Shown: positions 38,440-51,214, counted from the stretch's first letter. The stretch is DNA of 64,000 nt from Rhodocyclaceae bacterium (GCA_028714035.1 JAQTNA010000003.1:62001-126000); one strand, 5' to 3'. Numbers and translations: made by a program. Notes: a model not told the origin generated them from the sequence alone.

Positions 38440-39462
38440 ATGAACGGCAATCGGGAGACCATACTGGTCGTGGACGACGTACCCGACAACATTGACGTCC
38501 TGGTAGGCATATTGCGCGAGGACTACCGGGTGATATTCGCCACCAACGGCCCGGACGCCCTGGCGACGGCGCAGCGCCAGAAACCCGACCTCATCCTGTT
38601 GGACGTGATGATGCCGGGCATGAGCGGCTTCGAGGTCTGCACCCGGCTCAAGCACGACATCCGCACCCGGGACATCCCGGTGATCTTCATCACCGCGCTG
38701 AGCGAATTCCGGGACGAGGAGAAGGGCCTGGGGCTGGGCGCCGTGGATTACCTGCACAAGCCCAGCCACCCGGCGGTCGTGATGCAGCGAGTGCGCGTCC
38801 ACCTGCAACTGCACAACCAGAACCGGGCCCTGGAGGACAAGGTCAGGGAACGCACCCGCGACCTGGAGCAAAGCCGCATCGAGATCGTGCGCCGGCTGGG
38901 TCGGGCGGCCTAGTACCGGGACAACGAGACCGGCATGCACGTGATCCGCATGAGCCATTTCACGCTCCTCCTGGCCCAGGCCAGCGGCGTCCCGGAAGCC
39001 CAGGCGGAGTTGCTCTACCAGGCGGCCCCCATGCACGACGTGGGCAAGATCGGCATCCCGGACGCCATCCTGCTGAAGCCGGGCAAACTGGATCCGGCGG
39101 AATGGGCAAAGATGAAGGAACACGCCCGCATTGGCGCCGAGATCATAGGCGATCACGACTCGGCGCTGCTCAAGCTGGCGCGCAGCGTGGCCCTGACCCA
39201 CCACGAGAAATGGGATGGCGGCGGCTACCCGGTGGGCCTCGCGGGGGAGGCCATTCCCCTGGAGGGGCGCATCGTCGCCATCTGCGACGTTTACGACGCC
39301 CTCACCAGCGTGCGCCCCTACAAGCGGGCCTGGAGCTCGGAGGAGGCGGCGGACTACCTGAGCTCCGAAGCCGACAAGAGCTTCGATCCACGCCTGGTAC
39401 CCCTGTTCCAGGATCTCCTGCCGCAGATCAGGCTGATCTCAAGCCACTACGCCGACCCCTGA
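38440..39462 (+). pseudogene. HD-GYP response regulator interrupted by one in-frame TAG
   Basis: The gene reads from ATG 38440 (GGGGGCAGGAC upstream) through an intact receiver (VVDDVPDNID, LLDVMMPGMSG, DYLHKPSHP) to LGRAA, then TAG at 38911-38913. It continues in the same frame as YRDNETGMHVIRMS with a complete HD-GYP domain (MHDVGKIGIPDAI, HHEKWDGGGYPVGL) to 39462. Homologues, including the one at 37173-38285, have a residue in place of the stop; Glu (GAG) is usual in RRLGRAAEYRDNE, so one G-to-T change would explain it. Everything else is intact, which points to a very recent nonsense mutation, a sequencing error or readthrough. A truncated receiver-only protein could also be made. Confidence 0.88.
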
Positions 39463-39492
39463 GGCGATAAACCCGAGCCGGGCGGGCGGCGC

Positions 39493-39636
39493 TCAGTGCT
39501 GGCAGGTGCAGCCGCCGTGGTCGCTCCCGGAGGCCGGCTTCAGACTGCCCAACAGAAAGGCGTGGGCCGCGGCGGCCGGATCGCAGACAAGAACCGTGCC
39601 CGAATCCAGCGCCAGAATTGACACCTTTTCGGACAT
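39493..39636 (-). CDS. Possible 47-residue protein with cysteine-rich tail
   Basis: A short frame from ATG 39636 encodes MSEKVSILALDSGTVLVCD and continues to a C-terminus GGCTCQH. It lies 14 bases downstream of the glycerate kinase gene on the same strand and could be its last cistron. I recognise no family and no clear ribosome-binding site. The CTCQH end with an upstream DHGG could bind a metal. It may equally be chance. Confidence 0.35.
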   Translation of the reverse strand: MSEKVSILALDSGTVLVCDPAAAAHAFLLGSLKPASGSDHGGCTCQH

Positions 39637-39650
39637 TCCGGCCCAACCGC

Positions 39651-40910
39651 CTATCGGGACACCAGGATCGCCCGGAAATCGTTTACGTTCGTGAGCGTCG
39701 GCCCGGTCACCAGGGAGTCGCCCAGCACCGAGAAGAAACCGTGGCCGTCGTTGTTGTCCAGGGCGTCCCTGGGCTTCAGGCCCAGGTCGCGCGCCCGCTC
39801 CAGGGTATCGGGCGACAGGATGGCACCGGCGATGTCCTCCATGCCATCCACGCCATCCGTGTCGGCCGCCAGGGCATATACGCCCGGCTCAGCTCTCAGG
39901 GCGAGCCCCAGGGAGAGGAGAAACTCCACGTTGCGCCCGCCACGCCCCTGGCCCCTCACCGTGACCGTGGTCTCGCCCCCGGACAGGAGGATACAGGGGG
40001 GCGCGAAGGGCTGGCCGCGCCGGGCCACCTGCAGGGCGATGCCGGCCAGCACCTTGCCCACCTCCCGCGCCTCGCCCTCGATGGCGTCCCCCAGGATATG
40101 CGTGGCGTAACCCGCTTCGGCCGCCGCACCGGCGGCGGCTTCCAGCGCCATCTGCGGCGAAGCGATGATGCGCGCTTCGCTCGATGCCAGGCGCCCATCC
40201 CCGGGTTTGACCGTTTCCCCCTCCCCGCTTTCCAACAGCCGCCGCAGATGGGGAGGCACCTCGATGGCATAGCGCCCGAGGATGGCCAGGGCGTCGGCGC
40301 AGGTGCTCCCGTCCGCCACCGTGGGGCCGGATGCGATGTCCGCCGGGTCATCCCCCGGCACATCCGAGATGAGGAGCGTCAGCACCCGCGCCGGATGGCA
40401 GGCGGCCGCCAGGCGCCCGCCCTTGATGGCGGACAAATGGCGGCGTACGCAGTTCATCTCGGAGATGGAGGCGCCACTCGCCAGGAGTGCCCGGCTCAGC
40501 GCCTGCTTGTCCTCCAGACGGGTGCCCGGAAGCGGCAAGGCCAGGAGGGCCGAGCCACCGCCGGAGATGAGGCACAACACCAGGTCGTCTTCCGTCAGCC
40601 CGGACACCTTCTCCAGGATGCGCCCGGCCGCCTTCGCTCCCGCGGCGTCAGGCACCGGATGGGCGGCCTCCAGTATCTCGATGCGCCCGCAGGGCACGCC
40701 GTAGCCGTAGCGGGTGACCACCAAGCCTTCCAGCGGACCGCTCCAGTGCTCCTCCACGGCCCGGGCCATGGCGGCGGACGCCTTGCCGGCACCGATCACG
40801 ATCAGCCGCCCCTTCGGCGGCGGGGGCAGATGGGGCGGCACGCACAACTTGGGCTGGGCCGCGTCCACGGCAACCTGGAACAGACTGCGCAGGAGTTCGT
40901 TGGGGCTCAT
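39651..40910 (-). CDS. Glycerate 2-kinase (MOFRL family)
   Basis: A soluble kinase of about 419 residues converting D-glycerate to 2-phosphoglycerate, of the GckA/TtuD class. Visible features are the N-terminal [30 protein letters not shown] (phosphate-binding), the Lys/Arg segment [31 protein letters not shown], and a MOFRL C-terminus with [18 protein letters not shown] and [18 protein letters not shown] 40910 gives the usual start [14 protein letters not shown] 40928 is six codons earlier. It is divergent from the AcsA gene. A role in glycolate, glyoxylate or serine-cycle carbon use is possible. Confidence 0.92.
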   Translation of the reverse strand: MSPNELLRSLFQVAVDAAQPKLCVPPHLPPPPKGRLIVIGAGKASAAMARAVEEHWSGPLEGLVVTRYGYGVPCGRIEILEAAHPVPDAAGAKAAGRILEKVSGLTEDDLVLCLISGGGSALLALPLPGTRLEDKQALSRALLASGASISEMNCVRRHLSAIKGGRLAAACHPARVLTLLISDVPGDDPADIASGPTVADGSTCADALAILGRYAIEVPPHLRRLLESGEGETVKPGDGRLASSEARIIASPQMALEAAAGAAAEAGYATHILGDAIEGEAREVGKVLAGIALQVARRGQPFAPPCILLSGGETTVTVRGQGRGGRNVEFLLSLGLALRAEPGVYALAADTDGVDGMEDIAGAILSPDTLERARDLGLKPRDALDNNDGHGFFSVLGDSLVTGPTLTNVNDFRAILVSR

Positions 40911-41041
40911 GGGAAATTGATGAAGCACATGGGGGAATCCGGTATCCGTGCGAGTCTAGCAAGCGCGACCCGACCCGGCAAATCCGGCCCCACTGGCGTG
41001 CTCGCCGGATGCGCGCTATATTCCGCCGTGGAGGTGGCGCC

Positions 41042-42801
<1,760 letters not shown>

Positions 42802-42805
<4 letters not shown>

Positions 42806-43826
42806 GACAGAGCAAGGGCATCGCCCATCACGCGCCACCTCCGCCCACGGGCCCGGTGCCGTACGATCAGGAATTCTCCCAGGTCTTGCTGAGGGACATG
42901 CTGCGCATCCGCCGGCTGGAGGAAAAGTCGGCCGAGCTTTACGGCGCCGCCAAGATACGCGGTTTTCTCCACCTCTACATCGGCGAGGAAGCGGTGGCCA
43001 CCGGCGCCTTGCACGCCCTCACGCCGGAAGACAACATCGTCGCCACCTACCGGGAGCACGGCCATGCCCTGCTGCGCGGAGTGCCCATGGGGCGCATCAT
43101 GGCCGAGATGTACGGCAAGAAGGAAGGCTGCGCCCGGGGCCGGGGCGGCTCCATGCATCTGTTCGATGCCGACGCCCGGCTCTTCGGCGGCAATGCCATC
43201 GTTGCCGGCGGCCTGCCGGTGGCCGTGGGACTGGCGCTGGCCGACAGCATGCGGGGCACGGGCCGCGTCACCGCCTGTTTCTTCGGCGACGGCGCGGTGG
43301 CCGAGGGCGCCTTCCACGAAAGCGTGAACCTGGCCGCCCTGTGGCAGTTGCCGGTGCTGTTCTGCTGCGAGAACAATCTCTACGCCATGGGCACGGCCCT
43401 GGAGTGCTACGAATCCCAGCCCGACCTCACCGCCAAGGCCGCTTCCTACGGGGTGAAGGCCCTGGCCGTGGATGGCATGGACGTGGTGGCGGTGCATGAG
43501 GCGGTAAAGGCCGCCCGCACCCGCATCGCGGCCGGACAAGGGCCGATATTCCTGGAATTCAAGACCTATCGTTTCCGTGCCCACTCCATGTTCGATGCGG
43601 AGCTTTACCGGCATAGGGATGAGGTGGAGGAATGGAAGACCCGCGGCCCGATCCACACCTTCAGCGCCCGACTCAAGGCGGAAGGCAAACTGGATGAAGC
43701 CCAGTTTCTGGCCCTGGACAGGGAAGCGGAACAGGAGGTGGAACAGGCCGTGGAGTTCGCCGAGGCCGGAGAATGGGAGCCGGTCGGCGACCTGCTGAAG
43801 GATGTCTACACGCCGGGGGGGCCAGC

Positions 43827-43830
<4 letters not shown>
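42802..43830 (+). CDS. pdhA: 2-oxoacid (pyruvate) dehydrogenase E1 alpha subunit
   Basis: This is the thiamine-diphosphate-binding alpha subunit (342 residues) of a heterotetrameric E1. The TPP motif is [19 protein letters not shown]...CCENN, and the phosphorylation-loop equivalent [15 protein letters not shown] is of the pyruvate dehydrogenase type. The 4-base overlaps with acsA before it and the beta subunit after it show a tightly coupled operon. The N-terminus is proline-rich ([10 protein letters not shown]). Acetoin or branched-chain 2-oxoacid dehydrogenase are less likely alternatives. Confidence 0.92.
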
Positions 43831-44801
<971 letters not shown>

Positions 44802-44804
44802 GAA

Positions 44805-44965
44805 CCTCTCACCGCAAGGCGCAGGGAACGCAAAGTGCCGCGAAGGAATTTTCGGGTGGAATCGCCCGGAAATCCATGGTTGGGAGTCATTGTATGGAAA
44901 ACATCGCCCACGGACGGTCAAGCTCTTCTTTGCGGACCTTTGCGCCTTCGCGCCTTGCGGTGAGG
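44805..44965. repeat. Octad-word inverted element inside the PDH operon
   Basis: The left end is cctctcaccgcaaggcgcag; the right end is cgccttgcggtgagg, an almost exact inverse. Between them tandem 8- to 9-base words (ctttgcgg, acctttgcg) occur near the right arm. It separates E1 beta from E2 by 189 bases in an otherwise overlapping operon. Confidence 0.75.
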
Positions 44966-44990
44966 TTTTGATTTTCATGGGGAATGGATC

Positions 44991-46193
44991 ATGATCGAAT
45001 TCACCCTGCCCTCGTTGGGGGCCGACATGGAAGAGGGCACGCTGCTGGAGTGGAAAGTGGCGCCCGGCGATACGGTGAAGAAGGGCCAGGCCCTGGCCAT
45101 CGTGGACACCGCGAAATCGGCGGTGGACGTGGAAATCTGGTACGAAGGCACGGTGCATGAACTGCTGGTGCAGCCGGGGGAGAAGGTGCCGGTGGGCACG
45201 CTGCTCGCGACCCTCTTGGAACCCGGAGAAGTTGCGCCGCCGCCAGCCGAGGGCAAGACGCCCGCCCCGGCCGTGATCGAATTCGAAACGCCCGCGGCGC
45301 CGGCCACGGCCCCGGTACCGAGCGCCACCCAAGCGACCGCGGCCACAAGAAAACCAATATCCCCCGCGGCCCGCCACCGGGCGAAGGAACTGGGGGTGGA
45401 CGCGGACAGCCTGGCCGGAACCGGTCCGGGTGGCGCCGTGACCCTGGAAGATGTGGAAAAGGCGGTCCTGCCACCCGAAGCGGAAAGGGCGCCAACGCCG
45501 GAACCCGAGAAACCCGCCGACAAGCTCTCCGCCATGCGCCAGGCCATCGCCGCCGCCATGGCCAAATCCAAGCGGGAGATTCCCCATTATTACCTGTCGG
45601 AAACCATCCCCATGGCCCATGCCCTGGCCTGGCTGGCGGAAGAAAATGCGCGACGCCCCATGAATGAGCGCGTTCTTCCCGCGGCACTCCAGATCAAGGC
45701 GGTGGCCAGGGCGCTGGAACGCTACCCGGAGTTGAACGGCTTCTTCACCGAGGGTGCCTTCCGGCCGGCGGAAGCCATACATCCCGGCATCGCCATTTCC
45801 CTGCGCCAGGGCGGCCTGGTGGCCCCGGCGCTGATGGACGCGGGCCGGAAGCCCCTGGGCCAATTGATGCTTGACCTGGCGGACCTGGTGAAACGCACCC
45901 GCACCGGCTCCCTCAGGAGTTCCGAGCTGACCCGGGCGGGGATCACCATCACCATCCTGGGCGACCAGGGCGTGGAATCCGTGTTCGGCGTCATCTACCC
46001 GCCCCAGGTGGCCCTGGTGGGTTTCGGCCGCATCAGCACGAGGCCCTGGGTGGACGATGGCCAGGTGTGCGCCATGCCCCTGGTGAACGCGAGCCTTTCC
46101 GCCGATCACCGGGTCTCGGACGGCCACCGGGGCGCCCTGTTCCTGGCCGAATTGCGGGAACTGTTGCAGCGCCCGGAAGAACTGGCCGAGTAG
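44991..46193 (+). CDS. pdhC: Dihydrolipoamide acyltransferase (E2) of the 2-oxoacid dehydrogenase
   Basis: A 400-residue E2 core enzyme. One N-terminal lipoyl domain (residues 1-80) carries the lipoyl lysine in VDTAKSAVDVE. After an Ala/Pro linker comes the E3-binding domain (SPAARHRAKELGVDADSLAGT). The catalytic domain has the HxxxDG site in LSADHRVSDGH. It should transfer the acyl group to CoA. The DTAKSAV lipoyl motif differs from the common ETDKA form, typical of a separate E2 subgroup. No E3 gene is present in the cluster, so E3 must come from elsewhere. Confidence 0.93.
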   Translation: MIEFTLPSLGADMEEGTLLEWKVAPGDTVKKGQALAIVDTAKSAVDVEIWYEGTVHELLVQPGEKVPVGTLLATLLEPGEVAPPPAEGKTPAPAVIEFETPAAPATAPVPSATQATAATRKPISPAARHRAKELGVDADSLAGTGPGGAVTLEDVEKAVLPPEAERAPTPEPEKPADKLSAMRQAIAAAMAKSKREIPHYYLSETIPMAHALAWLAEENARRPMNERVLPAALQIKAVARALERYPELNGFFTEGAFRPAEAIHPGIAISLRQGGLVAPALMDAGRKPLGQLMLDLADLVKRTRTGSLRSSELTRAGITITILGDQGVESVFGVIYPPQVALVGFGRISTRPWVDDGQVCAMPLVNASLSADHRVSDGHRGALFLAELRELLQRPEELAE

Positions 46194-46232
46194 CCATGCA
46201 CGGCCCATCCCATTGATCAGGAGGCAGGAATC

Positions 46233-46481
46233 GTGAACGAAAGCGAACTCAAGACGGTGCTTCTGGCCACCCTGTGCAGCATCGCGCCGGAAGTGGAACC
46301 GGAAGAACTGCGTCAGGACCGCCCCCTGCGGAACCAGGTGGACCTGGATTCCATGGACTGGCTGAATTTCCTCATCGGCCTGCACGACAAGCTGAAGGTG
46401 GACATCCCGGAAAGCGACTATGCCCGGCTCGTCACCCTGAATGACCTCATCGCCTACCTGGGCGCAAAACTCCCGCCCTGA
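46233..46481 (+). CDS. Acyl carrier protein
   Basis: A small acidic carrier of 82 residues with GTG start at 46233 (CAGGAGGCAGG upstream). The phosphopantetheine serine is in VDLDSMDWLNF, helix 2 of the carrier fold. It differs from housekeeping AcpP (DSLD motif) and so is a dedicated carrier. It ends the acsA-pdhABC operon, an unusual partner for a pyruvate dehydrogenase. It might accept acetyl or other acyl groups from the ligase or E2, or serve lipoate synthesis; that is inference. Confidence 0.85.
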   Translation: MNESELKTVLLATLCSIAPEVEPEELRQDRPLRNQVDLDSMDWLNFLIGLHDKLKVDIPESDYARLVTLNDLIAYLGAKLPP

Positions 46482-46522
46482 CTTCCAAAGCCCTTCAATG
46501 CTATCGGTACGGCTATCGGCGG

Positions 46523-48499
46523 TCAGGCCGGCGCGCTGGCCAGGTAGCGGCGGGCGAAATCGGCATACCAGGCCAGGCTCTCCGGGTTGGCCATGGTGTC
46601 AGGGTTGGCCGACTTCTCCAGGGGCTGGCCGAGGAGCAGTTTCTTGATGGGCAGTTCCATTTTCTTGCCGGACAGGGTGCGCGGGATGGCGGCGACCTGG
46701 AATATCTCGTTGGGAACATGGCGGGCGGACAGGGCGACCCGGATCCGGTCGCGGATGAGTTTGGTCAGGTCCGGGGTCAGATCCTGGCCCGGGCGCAGAA
46801 CCACGAATAGCGGCATGTAGGATTCCTTGCCCAGGTATTCCAGGTCCACCACCATGCTGTCCAGGACCTCCGGTAAATCCTCCACCGCGCGGTAGAGTTC
46901 GCTGGTGCCCATGCGGATGCCGTGGCGGTTGATGGTGGCGTCCGAGCGGCCATAGATGATGGCGCCGCCCCGGGGCGTGATGCGTATCCAGTCGCCGTGG
47001 CGCCAGATGCCGGGATAGACATCGAAATAGCTGTCCCGGTAGCGTCTGTTGTCCGGATCGTTCCAGAAATAGAGCGGCATGGACGGCATGGGTGCGCTGC
47101 ACACCAGTTCGCCCACTTCGTCCACCTGTGCCTTGCCGGCGTCGTCGAAAGACTCGATCTTCGCGCCCAGGCAGCGGCACTGCATCTCCCCCAGATACAC
47201 GGGCAGGGTCGGCACGCCGCCGATGAAGGCGCTGACCAGGTCCGTGCCGCCGGAGATGGGGTTGATCCAGATGTCCGACCGCACGTGATCCAGCAGCCAC
47301 TGGTAGCCCTCGGGCGAGAGAGGCGAGCCCGTGGAGCCGATGCCCCGCAGGGCGCGGAGCTCGGCCACCTCGTTCGGTTCCACGTCGGCCTTCTGGCAGG
47401 AGGCGTAAAAGGCCGCTCCCGCGCCGAAGAAAGTGACCCCGGATTCCCCCACGAAGCGCCACAGGGCGGAGAGGTCGGGATGGCCGGGGTTGCCGTCGAA
47501 CAGGCAGATCGTGCTGCCGACCAGGAGGCCGCCCACCTGGAAATTCCACATCATCCAGCCGGTGCTGGAATACCAGTGAAAGCGATCCTCCGGCCCGATA
47601 TCCAGATGGAAGGCCAGGGCCTTCAGGTGCTCGATCATCACGCCGCCCTGGGAATGCACGATGGCCTTGGGCAGGCCGGTGGTGCCCGAGGAGTACACGA
47701 TCCAGAGCGGGTGATCGAAGGGCACATGCTGGGGCTGGAGCGGCACGTCGCCCGCCGTGGCGCTGTCCCAGGTCACGGCACCGTGGAAGCCGGCCGCGCC
47801 GGCCTCGGGCTTGAGTGAGGGCAGAAGGACCACGTGGCCGACGCTGGGCAGTTCCGCCAGCATCTCCCGCAGCAGTTCCCGCCTGTCGTAAGCCTTGCCG
47901 CCATAGCGGTAGCCGTCCACGGCGATCAGGACCTTGGGCTCGATCTGACGGAAGCGGTCGAGCACGGCCAGCTTGCCCATGTCAGGGGAGCAGGCGGACC
48001 AGATGGCGCCGATGCTGGCCACCGCCAGGAAGGCCACCACCGTTTCCGGGATGTTGGGCAGGTAGGCGACCACCCGGTCGCCCTTCCTGACACCCATGCC
48101 GCGCAGGGTGCCGGCCAGTGCACCCACCTGGCGTTCCAGTTCGAGCCAGGAAAGATCCCGGTTCTCGCCGGCTTCGTTGCGAAACACGATGGCGGGGCGT
48201 TCGCTCGTGGCGTGCCGGAACACCTGCTCCACGTAGTTGATGCTGACGCCGGGGAACCAGCTGGCGCCGGGCATGGCGGCGCTACCCAGAACGCGCTCGC
48301 GCGGCGTGACCGAGGGAATGTCGAACCAGTCCCAGATCGCGCCCCAGAAGGCCTCCAGTTCGGTCACGGACCACTGCCACAGGGCATCGTAATCCTTGAA
48401 CCGGAGGCCGCGTTCCCGGCCCAGCCAGTCGCTGAAGGCGGTGATGCGGGCGGCCTTGATGGTTTCGGGCGAAGGCTGCCAGACGGCGGACGTAGCCAT
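46523..48499 (-). CDS. Acetoacetyl-CoA synthetase
   Basis: An AMP-forming ligase of 658 residues that activates acetoacetate. Length and N-terminus (WQPSPETIKAARITAFSDWL, then WSVTELEAFWGAIWDWF) are characteristic of acetoacetyl-CoA synthetases. Motifs include VYSSGTTGLPKAIVHSQGG, WYSSTGWMMWNF, INPISGGTDLVSAFIGG and the C-terminal lysine in RTLSGKKMELPIKK. It is the last gene of a minus-strand cluster containing a DUF849 beta-keto acid cleavage enzyme, whose invariant product is acetoacetate, so the two steps join neatly. It converges on the acyl carrier protein gene. Confidence 0.94.
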   Translation of the reverse strand: MATSAVWQPSPETIKAARITAFSDWLGRERGLRFKDYDALWQWSVTELEAFWGAIWDWFDIPSVTPRERVLGSAAMPGASWFPGVSINYVEQVFRHATSERPAIVFRNEAGENRDLSWLELERQVGALAGTLRGMGVRKGDRVVAYLPNIPETVVAFLAVASIGAIWSACSPDMGKLAVLDRFRQIEPKVLIAVDGYRYGGKAYDRRELLREMLAELPSVGHVVLLPSLKPEAGAAGFHGAVTWDSATAGDVPLQPQHVPFDHPLWIVYSSGTTGLPKAIVHSQGGVMIEHLKALAFHLDIGPEDRFHWYSSTGWMMWNFQVGGLLVGSTICLFDGNPGHPDLSALWRFVGESGVTFFGAGAAFYASCQKADVEPNEVAELRALRGIGSTGSPLSPEGYQWLLDHVRSDIWINPISGGTDLVSAFIGGVPTLPVYLGEMQCRCLGAKIESFDDAGKAQVDEVGELVCSAPMPSMPLYFWNDPDNRRYRDSYFDVYPGIWRHGDWIRITPRGGAIIYGRSDATINRHGIRMGTSELYRAVEDLPEVLDSMVVDLEYLGKESYMPLFVVLRPGQDLTPDLTKLIRDRIRVALSARHVPNEIFQVAAIPRTLSGKKMELPIKKLLLGQPLEKSANPDTMANPESLAWYADFARRYLASAPA

Positions 48500-48553
48500 G
48501 TACTCTCCTTTGGGTGTGCGCGCGGCGCTCGGCGTCGCGCGTATTGGTGATAT

Positions 48554-49204
48554 TCAGCCGAACGCGGCGGCCCGCATGGCCGCCAACAGGGCTTCGGGGG
48601 GCAACGCTCCCGACAGCGCCCTGTGACCGTTGATGACAAACGAGGGAACGCTGCGGATGCCATGACGGTGGCCCGCTGCCAGCCAGCCCGAAACACTCGG
48701 AACGGGGGCGGCAGGCTCTGTCGGGCAAGGGGGTTCGCGTACGCCAACCCTGCCAGCGATCAGCGACAGGATATGACGGTCTCCCAGGTCTTTTCCTTCA
48801 TTGAAATAGGCCTGGAACAGTCGCTCGATCAGACGCTCCACCAGTGTTTCGCCCTGGTCGCCGGCATGGGCGACCAGGCCATGGGCGGCCAGGGTGTTGG
48901 GCAGCACCTGGATGCGCTCGAATTCGAACTCCAGTCCGGCCTGGCGCCCCGCGGCCCGGACCTCGGCCCGGCGCGCCGCCACCGCAGCCTCACTGCCGAG
49001 GCGCTTGAGGTAGAAGGCCTGGAACGGCAGCCCTGCTTCCGGGGTGTCGGGCAGCAGCGGAAACGAGCGCCAGCGCACGACGGCGGGAACCTCCGGGTGC
49101 AGATGCCGAAAACGCGCCAGGGCCGTGCCCAGGTGCTGCTTGCCGATCAGGCACCAGGGGCAGATGAGATCGAAGAAGACTTCGATGACCAGACCGGATT
49201 TCAT
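48554..49204 (-). CDS. DsbA-family FrnE-like oxidoreductase
   Basis: A cytosolic thioredoxin-fold protein of 216 residues from ATG 49204. It has the CPWC active site in FFDLICPWCLIGKQHL, the helical insert of the FrnE/HCCA-isomerase type, and the cis-Pro segment SVPSFVING near the end. FrnE proteins are thiol-disulfide oxidoreductases or isomerases linked to oxidative-stress tolerance and polyketide biosynthesis. The open frame upstream of 49204 overlaps the neighbouring hydrolase gene. It is probably part of the catabolic operon, role unclear. Confidence 0.85.
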   Translation of the reverse strand: MKSGLVIEVFFDLICPWCLIGKQHLGTALARFRHLHPEVPAVVRWRSFPLLPDTPEAGLPFQAFYLKRLGSEAAVAARRAEVRAAGRQAGLEFEFERIQVLPNTLAAHGLVAHAGDQGETLVERLIERLFQAYFNEGKDLGDRHILSLIAGRVGVREPPCPTEPAAPVPSVSGWLAAGHRHGIRSVPSFVINGHRALSGALPPEALLAAMRAAAFG

Positions 49205-49218
49205 GGCGTAGCGCGTGT

Positions 49219-49779
49219 TCAGCAGAGTTCCTTCAGGAATTCTTCCGCCTGCGGCCAATCGCCGTAGCCCGAGGCGGGATTGAGGTGACCGACGGCGCCG
49301 ACCTCCACGCAACGGCCGCCCCAGTCCCGGGCGTATTCCTTGACCCGATCCAGGCAGGCCAGCGGATCATTGGTGCTGGCCGCGACGATGCTGGGGAAGG
49401 GCAGGCGGATGCGCGGAATCGGCAGCCAGCCGTGATCGGACAAGGCCTCCAGGGTCGGATAGCCGGCCGGCAGCGGTCTCTCCAGGTCGGCGGGTGCCGC
49501 CAGCAGGGCGCCCTGGATGGGCCGGTCATGCTGTAGCGCCCAATGAACCGTGATCATGACGCCACCGCTATGGGCGACCAGCACGACCGGACCCTCGATC
49601 TCGGCCAGGGCCGCATCCAGGGCGGCCACGCGGGCGGCCAGCGACAGCTTGTCCTTCTCCAGGGGCGGCACCGAGCGCACCTTGGGCAACTTCGCGGCGA
49701 GCAGGGTCTGCCAGTGATCGGCGACGTGGTCCCGCAGGCCGGGGACGATCAGGACGGTGGGGGAGGTGGCGTGATTCAT
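49219..49779 (-). CDS. RBBP9/YdeN-family alpha/beta hydrolase
   Basis: A compact serine hydrolase of 186 residues. The N-terminal strand VLIVPGLRDHVADHWQ, nucleophile elbow VAHSGGV, late acidic residue in ASTNDPLACLD and catalytic His in GAVGHLNPASGYGDW form the expected triad. The fold and length match RBBP9/YdeN (DUF1234/Ser hydrolase) proteins. It sits between the MFS transporter and the FrnE-like gene. A hydrolytic step on the operon substrate or on a thioester is possible. Confidence 0.87.
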   Translation of the reverse strand: MNHATSPTVLIVPGLRDHVADHWQTLLAAKLPKVRSVPPLEKDKLSLAARVAALDAALAEIEGPVVLVAHSGGVMITVHWALQHDRPIQGALLAAPADLERPLPAGYPTLEALSDHGWLPIPRIRLPFPSIVAASTNDPLACLDRVKEYARDWGGRCVEVGAVGHLNPASGYGDWPQAEEFLKELC

Positions 49780-49797
49780 GTCGGTGATCCCTTGATC

Positions 49798-51099
49798 TCA
49801 GGTGTGGGTTTGCCCGGGAGCAGTGTTGAGGCGCTCCAGGTCGGCGGCGTAACTCCTCTTGCCGACGGCGAATGCCAGCATGGCCAGGAGGGGCGCCAGG
49901 GGCATGACTTGCAGGGCGAACAGGAGTCCGAACTTGTCGGCCAGGAGGCCCGTGATGAAGGGGCCGGGAGCCAGTCCGAGCAGGTTGTTCGCCAGGGTCA
50001 GGGTGGCAAAGGCCGTGGAATGGATGGCGGCGGGGGTCAGGTTGGCCACCATGGCGCCGGCCGGGCCGGTGGTGCCGGCGGCGAGCAGCATGCCCAGGCC
50101 GATAACCACGAGCTGAAGGGGACCGGCGGGCAGCAGGAAGGCGATGGTGAGCAGGACGAAGGTGGTCACGCTGTACCCCATCGCCATGACCCACTTGCGG
50201 GAAGGCGTGGCCCGGCAGAGGCGGTCGGTCATGATGCCGCAGACCACCATGCCCACGGCGCCGATGAGGATGAACAGGGCCGACAGCCCGCCCGCCTTGT
50301 CCGGTGCCAGGCCGTAGTAGCGGTTGAAGTAGCTGGGCAGCCAGGCCATGAGCGAGGCGATGACGGAAAGCTGGAGGCCGCTGCCGATGTAGGCACTCAC
50401 CACCGAGCGGGATGAGAACAGCCCGGAGAAGAGGGAGCGCAGGCCCGTGACGGGCAACCCCGCCGAGCGGCCCGGCGTTGCGAGCGCCAGGCGCTTTTCG
50501 GAGACGATGAAGAAGTAGGCGGTGACCAGGACGGAACCAAACAGGGCCATGGCGCCGAAGGACCAGCGCCAGCCCAGATGCACGGCGAGATAGCCACCCA
50601 GGGCCATGCCCATGACCGAGCCGAAGGGGCCGCCGGCCATGAAGGCGGACGAGAGGCTGGCGCGCATGTGCTTGGGGAAGAGGGAGAGCACCAGGGCGAT
50701 GCCGACGCTGCCGTAGGCGGCCTCGCCCACGCCGACGCAGAAGCGGGCGATGAACATCTGGCCGTAATTCGCCGCCAGGGCACAACCCAGGGTGGCCAGG
50801 CTCCAGAGGGCGGCCATGAGCACGACGCTCCGCACCCGGCCCCAGCGGTCGGCCACCACCGACAGGGGAAAGGTCAGGAGGCCCACCAGGAGCGCCACGA
50901 TGCTGGAGAGCGAGCCCAACTGGGTATCGGACAAACTCCATTCCGCCTTCAGGAGGGGGAACACGGCGTTCAGGACTTGCCGGGACATGTAGTCCGACAG
51001 GAGCAGGCCAAAACTGAGGGCGAACACCACCCAGGCGTAGGTGCGCGACGAGTCCGGTGCGACCACGGGGCTATCGGCTTCGGCGATCAGGATTGCCAA
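49798..51099 (-). CDS. MFS transporter
   Basis: A 433-residue inner-membrane transporter with twelve predicted helices. Major facilitator signatures are visible: VADRWGRVRSV in the loop between helices 2 and 3, and CVGVGEAAYGSVGIALVL in helix 4. The overall pattern resembles organic-anion and aromatic-acid symporters (as in hexuronate or phthalate families). Its place within the catabolic cluster suggests uptake of the starting substrate. Substrate is unassigned. Confidence 0.88.
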   Translation of the reverse strand: MAILIAEADSPVVAPDSSRTYAWVVFALSFGLLLSDYMSRQVLNAVFPLLKAEWSLSDTQLGSLSSIVALLVGLLTFPLSVVADRWGRVRSVVLMAALWSLATLGCALAANYGQMFIARFCVGVGEAAYGSVGIALVLSLFPKHMRASLSSAFMAGGPFGSVMGMALGGYLAVHLGWRWSFGAMALFGSVLVTAYFFIVSEKRLALATPGRSAGLPVTGLRSLFSGLFSSRSVVSAYIGSGLQLSVIASLMAWLPSYFNRYYGLAPDKAGGLSALFILIGAVGMVVCGIMTDRLCRATPSRKWVMAMGYSVTTFVLLTIAFLLPAGPLQLVVIGLGMLLAAGTTGPAGAMVANLTPAAIHSTAFATLTLANNLLGLAPGPFITGLLADKFGLLFALQVMPLAPLLAMLAFAVGKRSYAADLERLNTAPGQTHT

Positions 51100-51214
51100 T
51101 TGTGTCTCCTTTTATTTTCTGGCCTTGGGCCGAAGCAGGCGCGGAAACCGAGCCTGCTTCGGGGCTTTCAGGGAGGCGGGGCTCTACCGGCCCCTGCCCC
51201 GTCGAACGATACTC

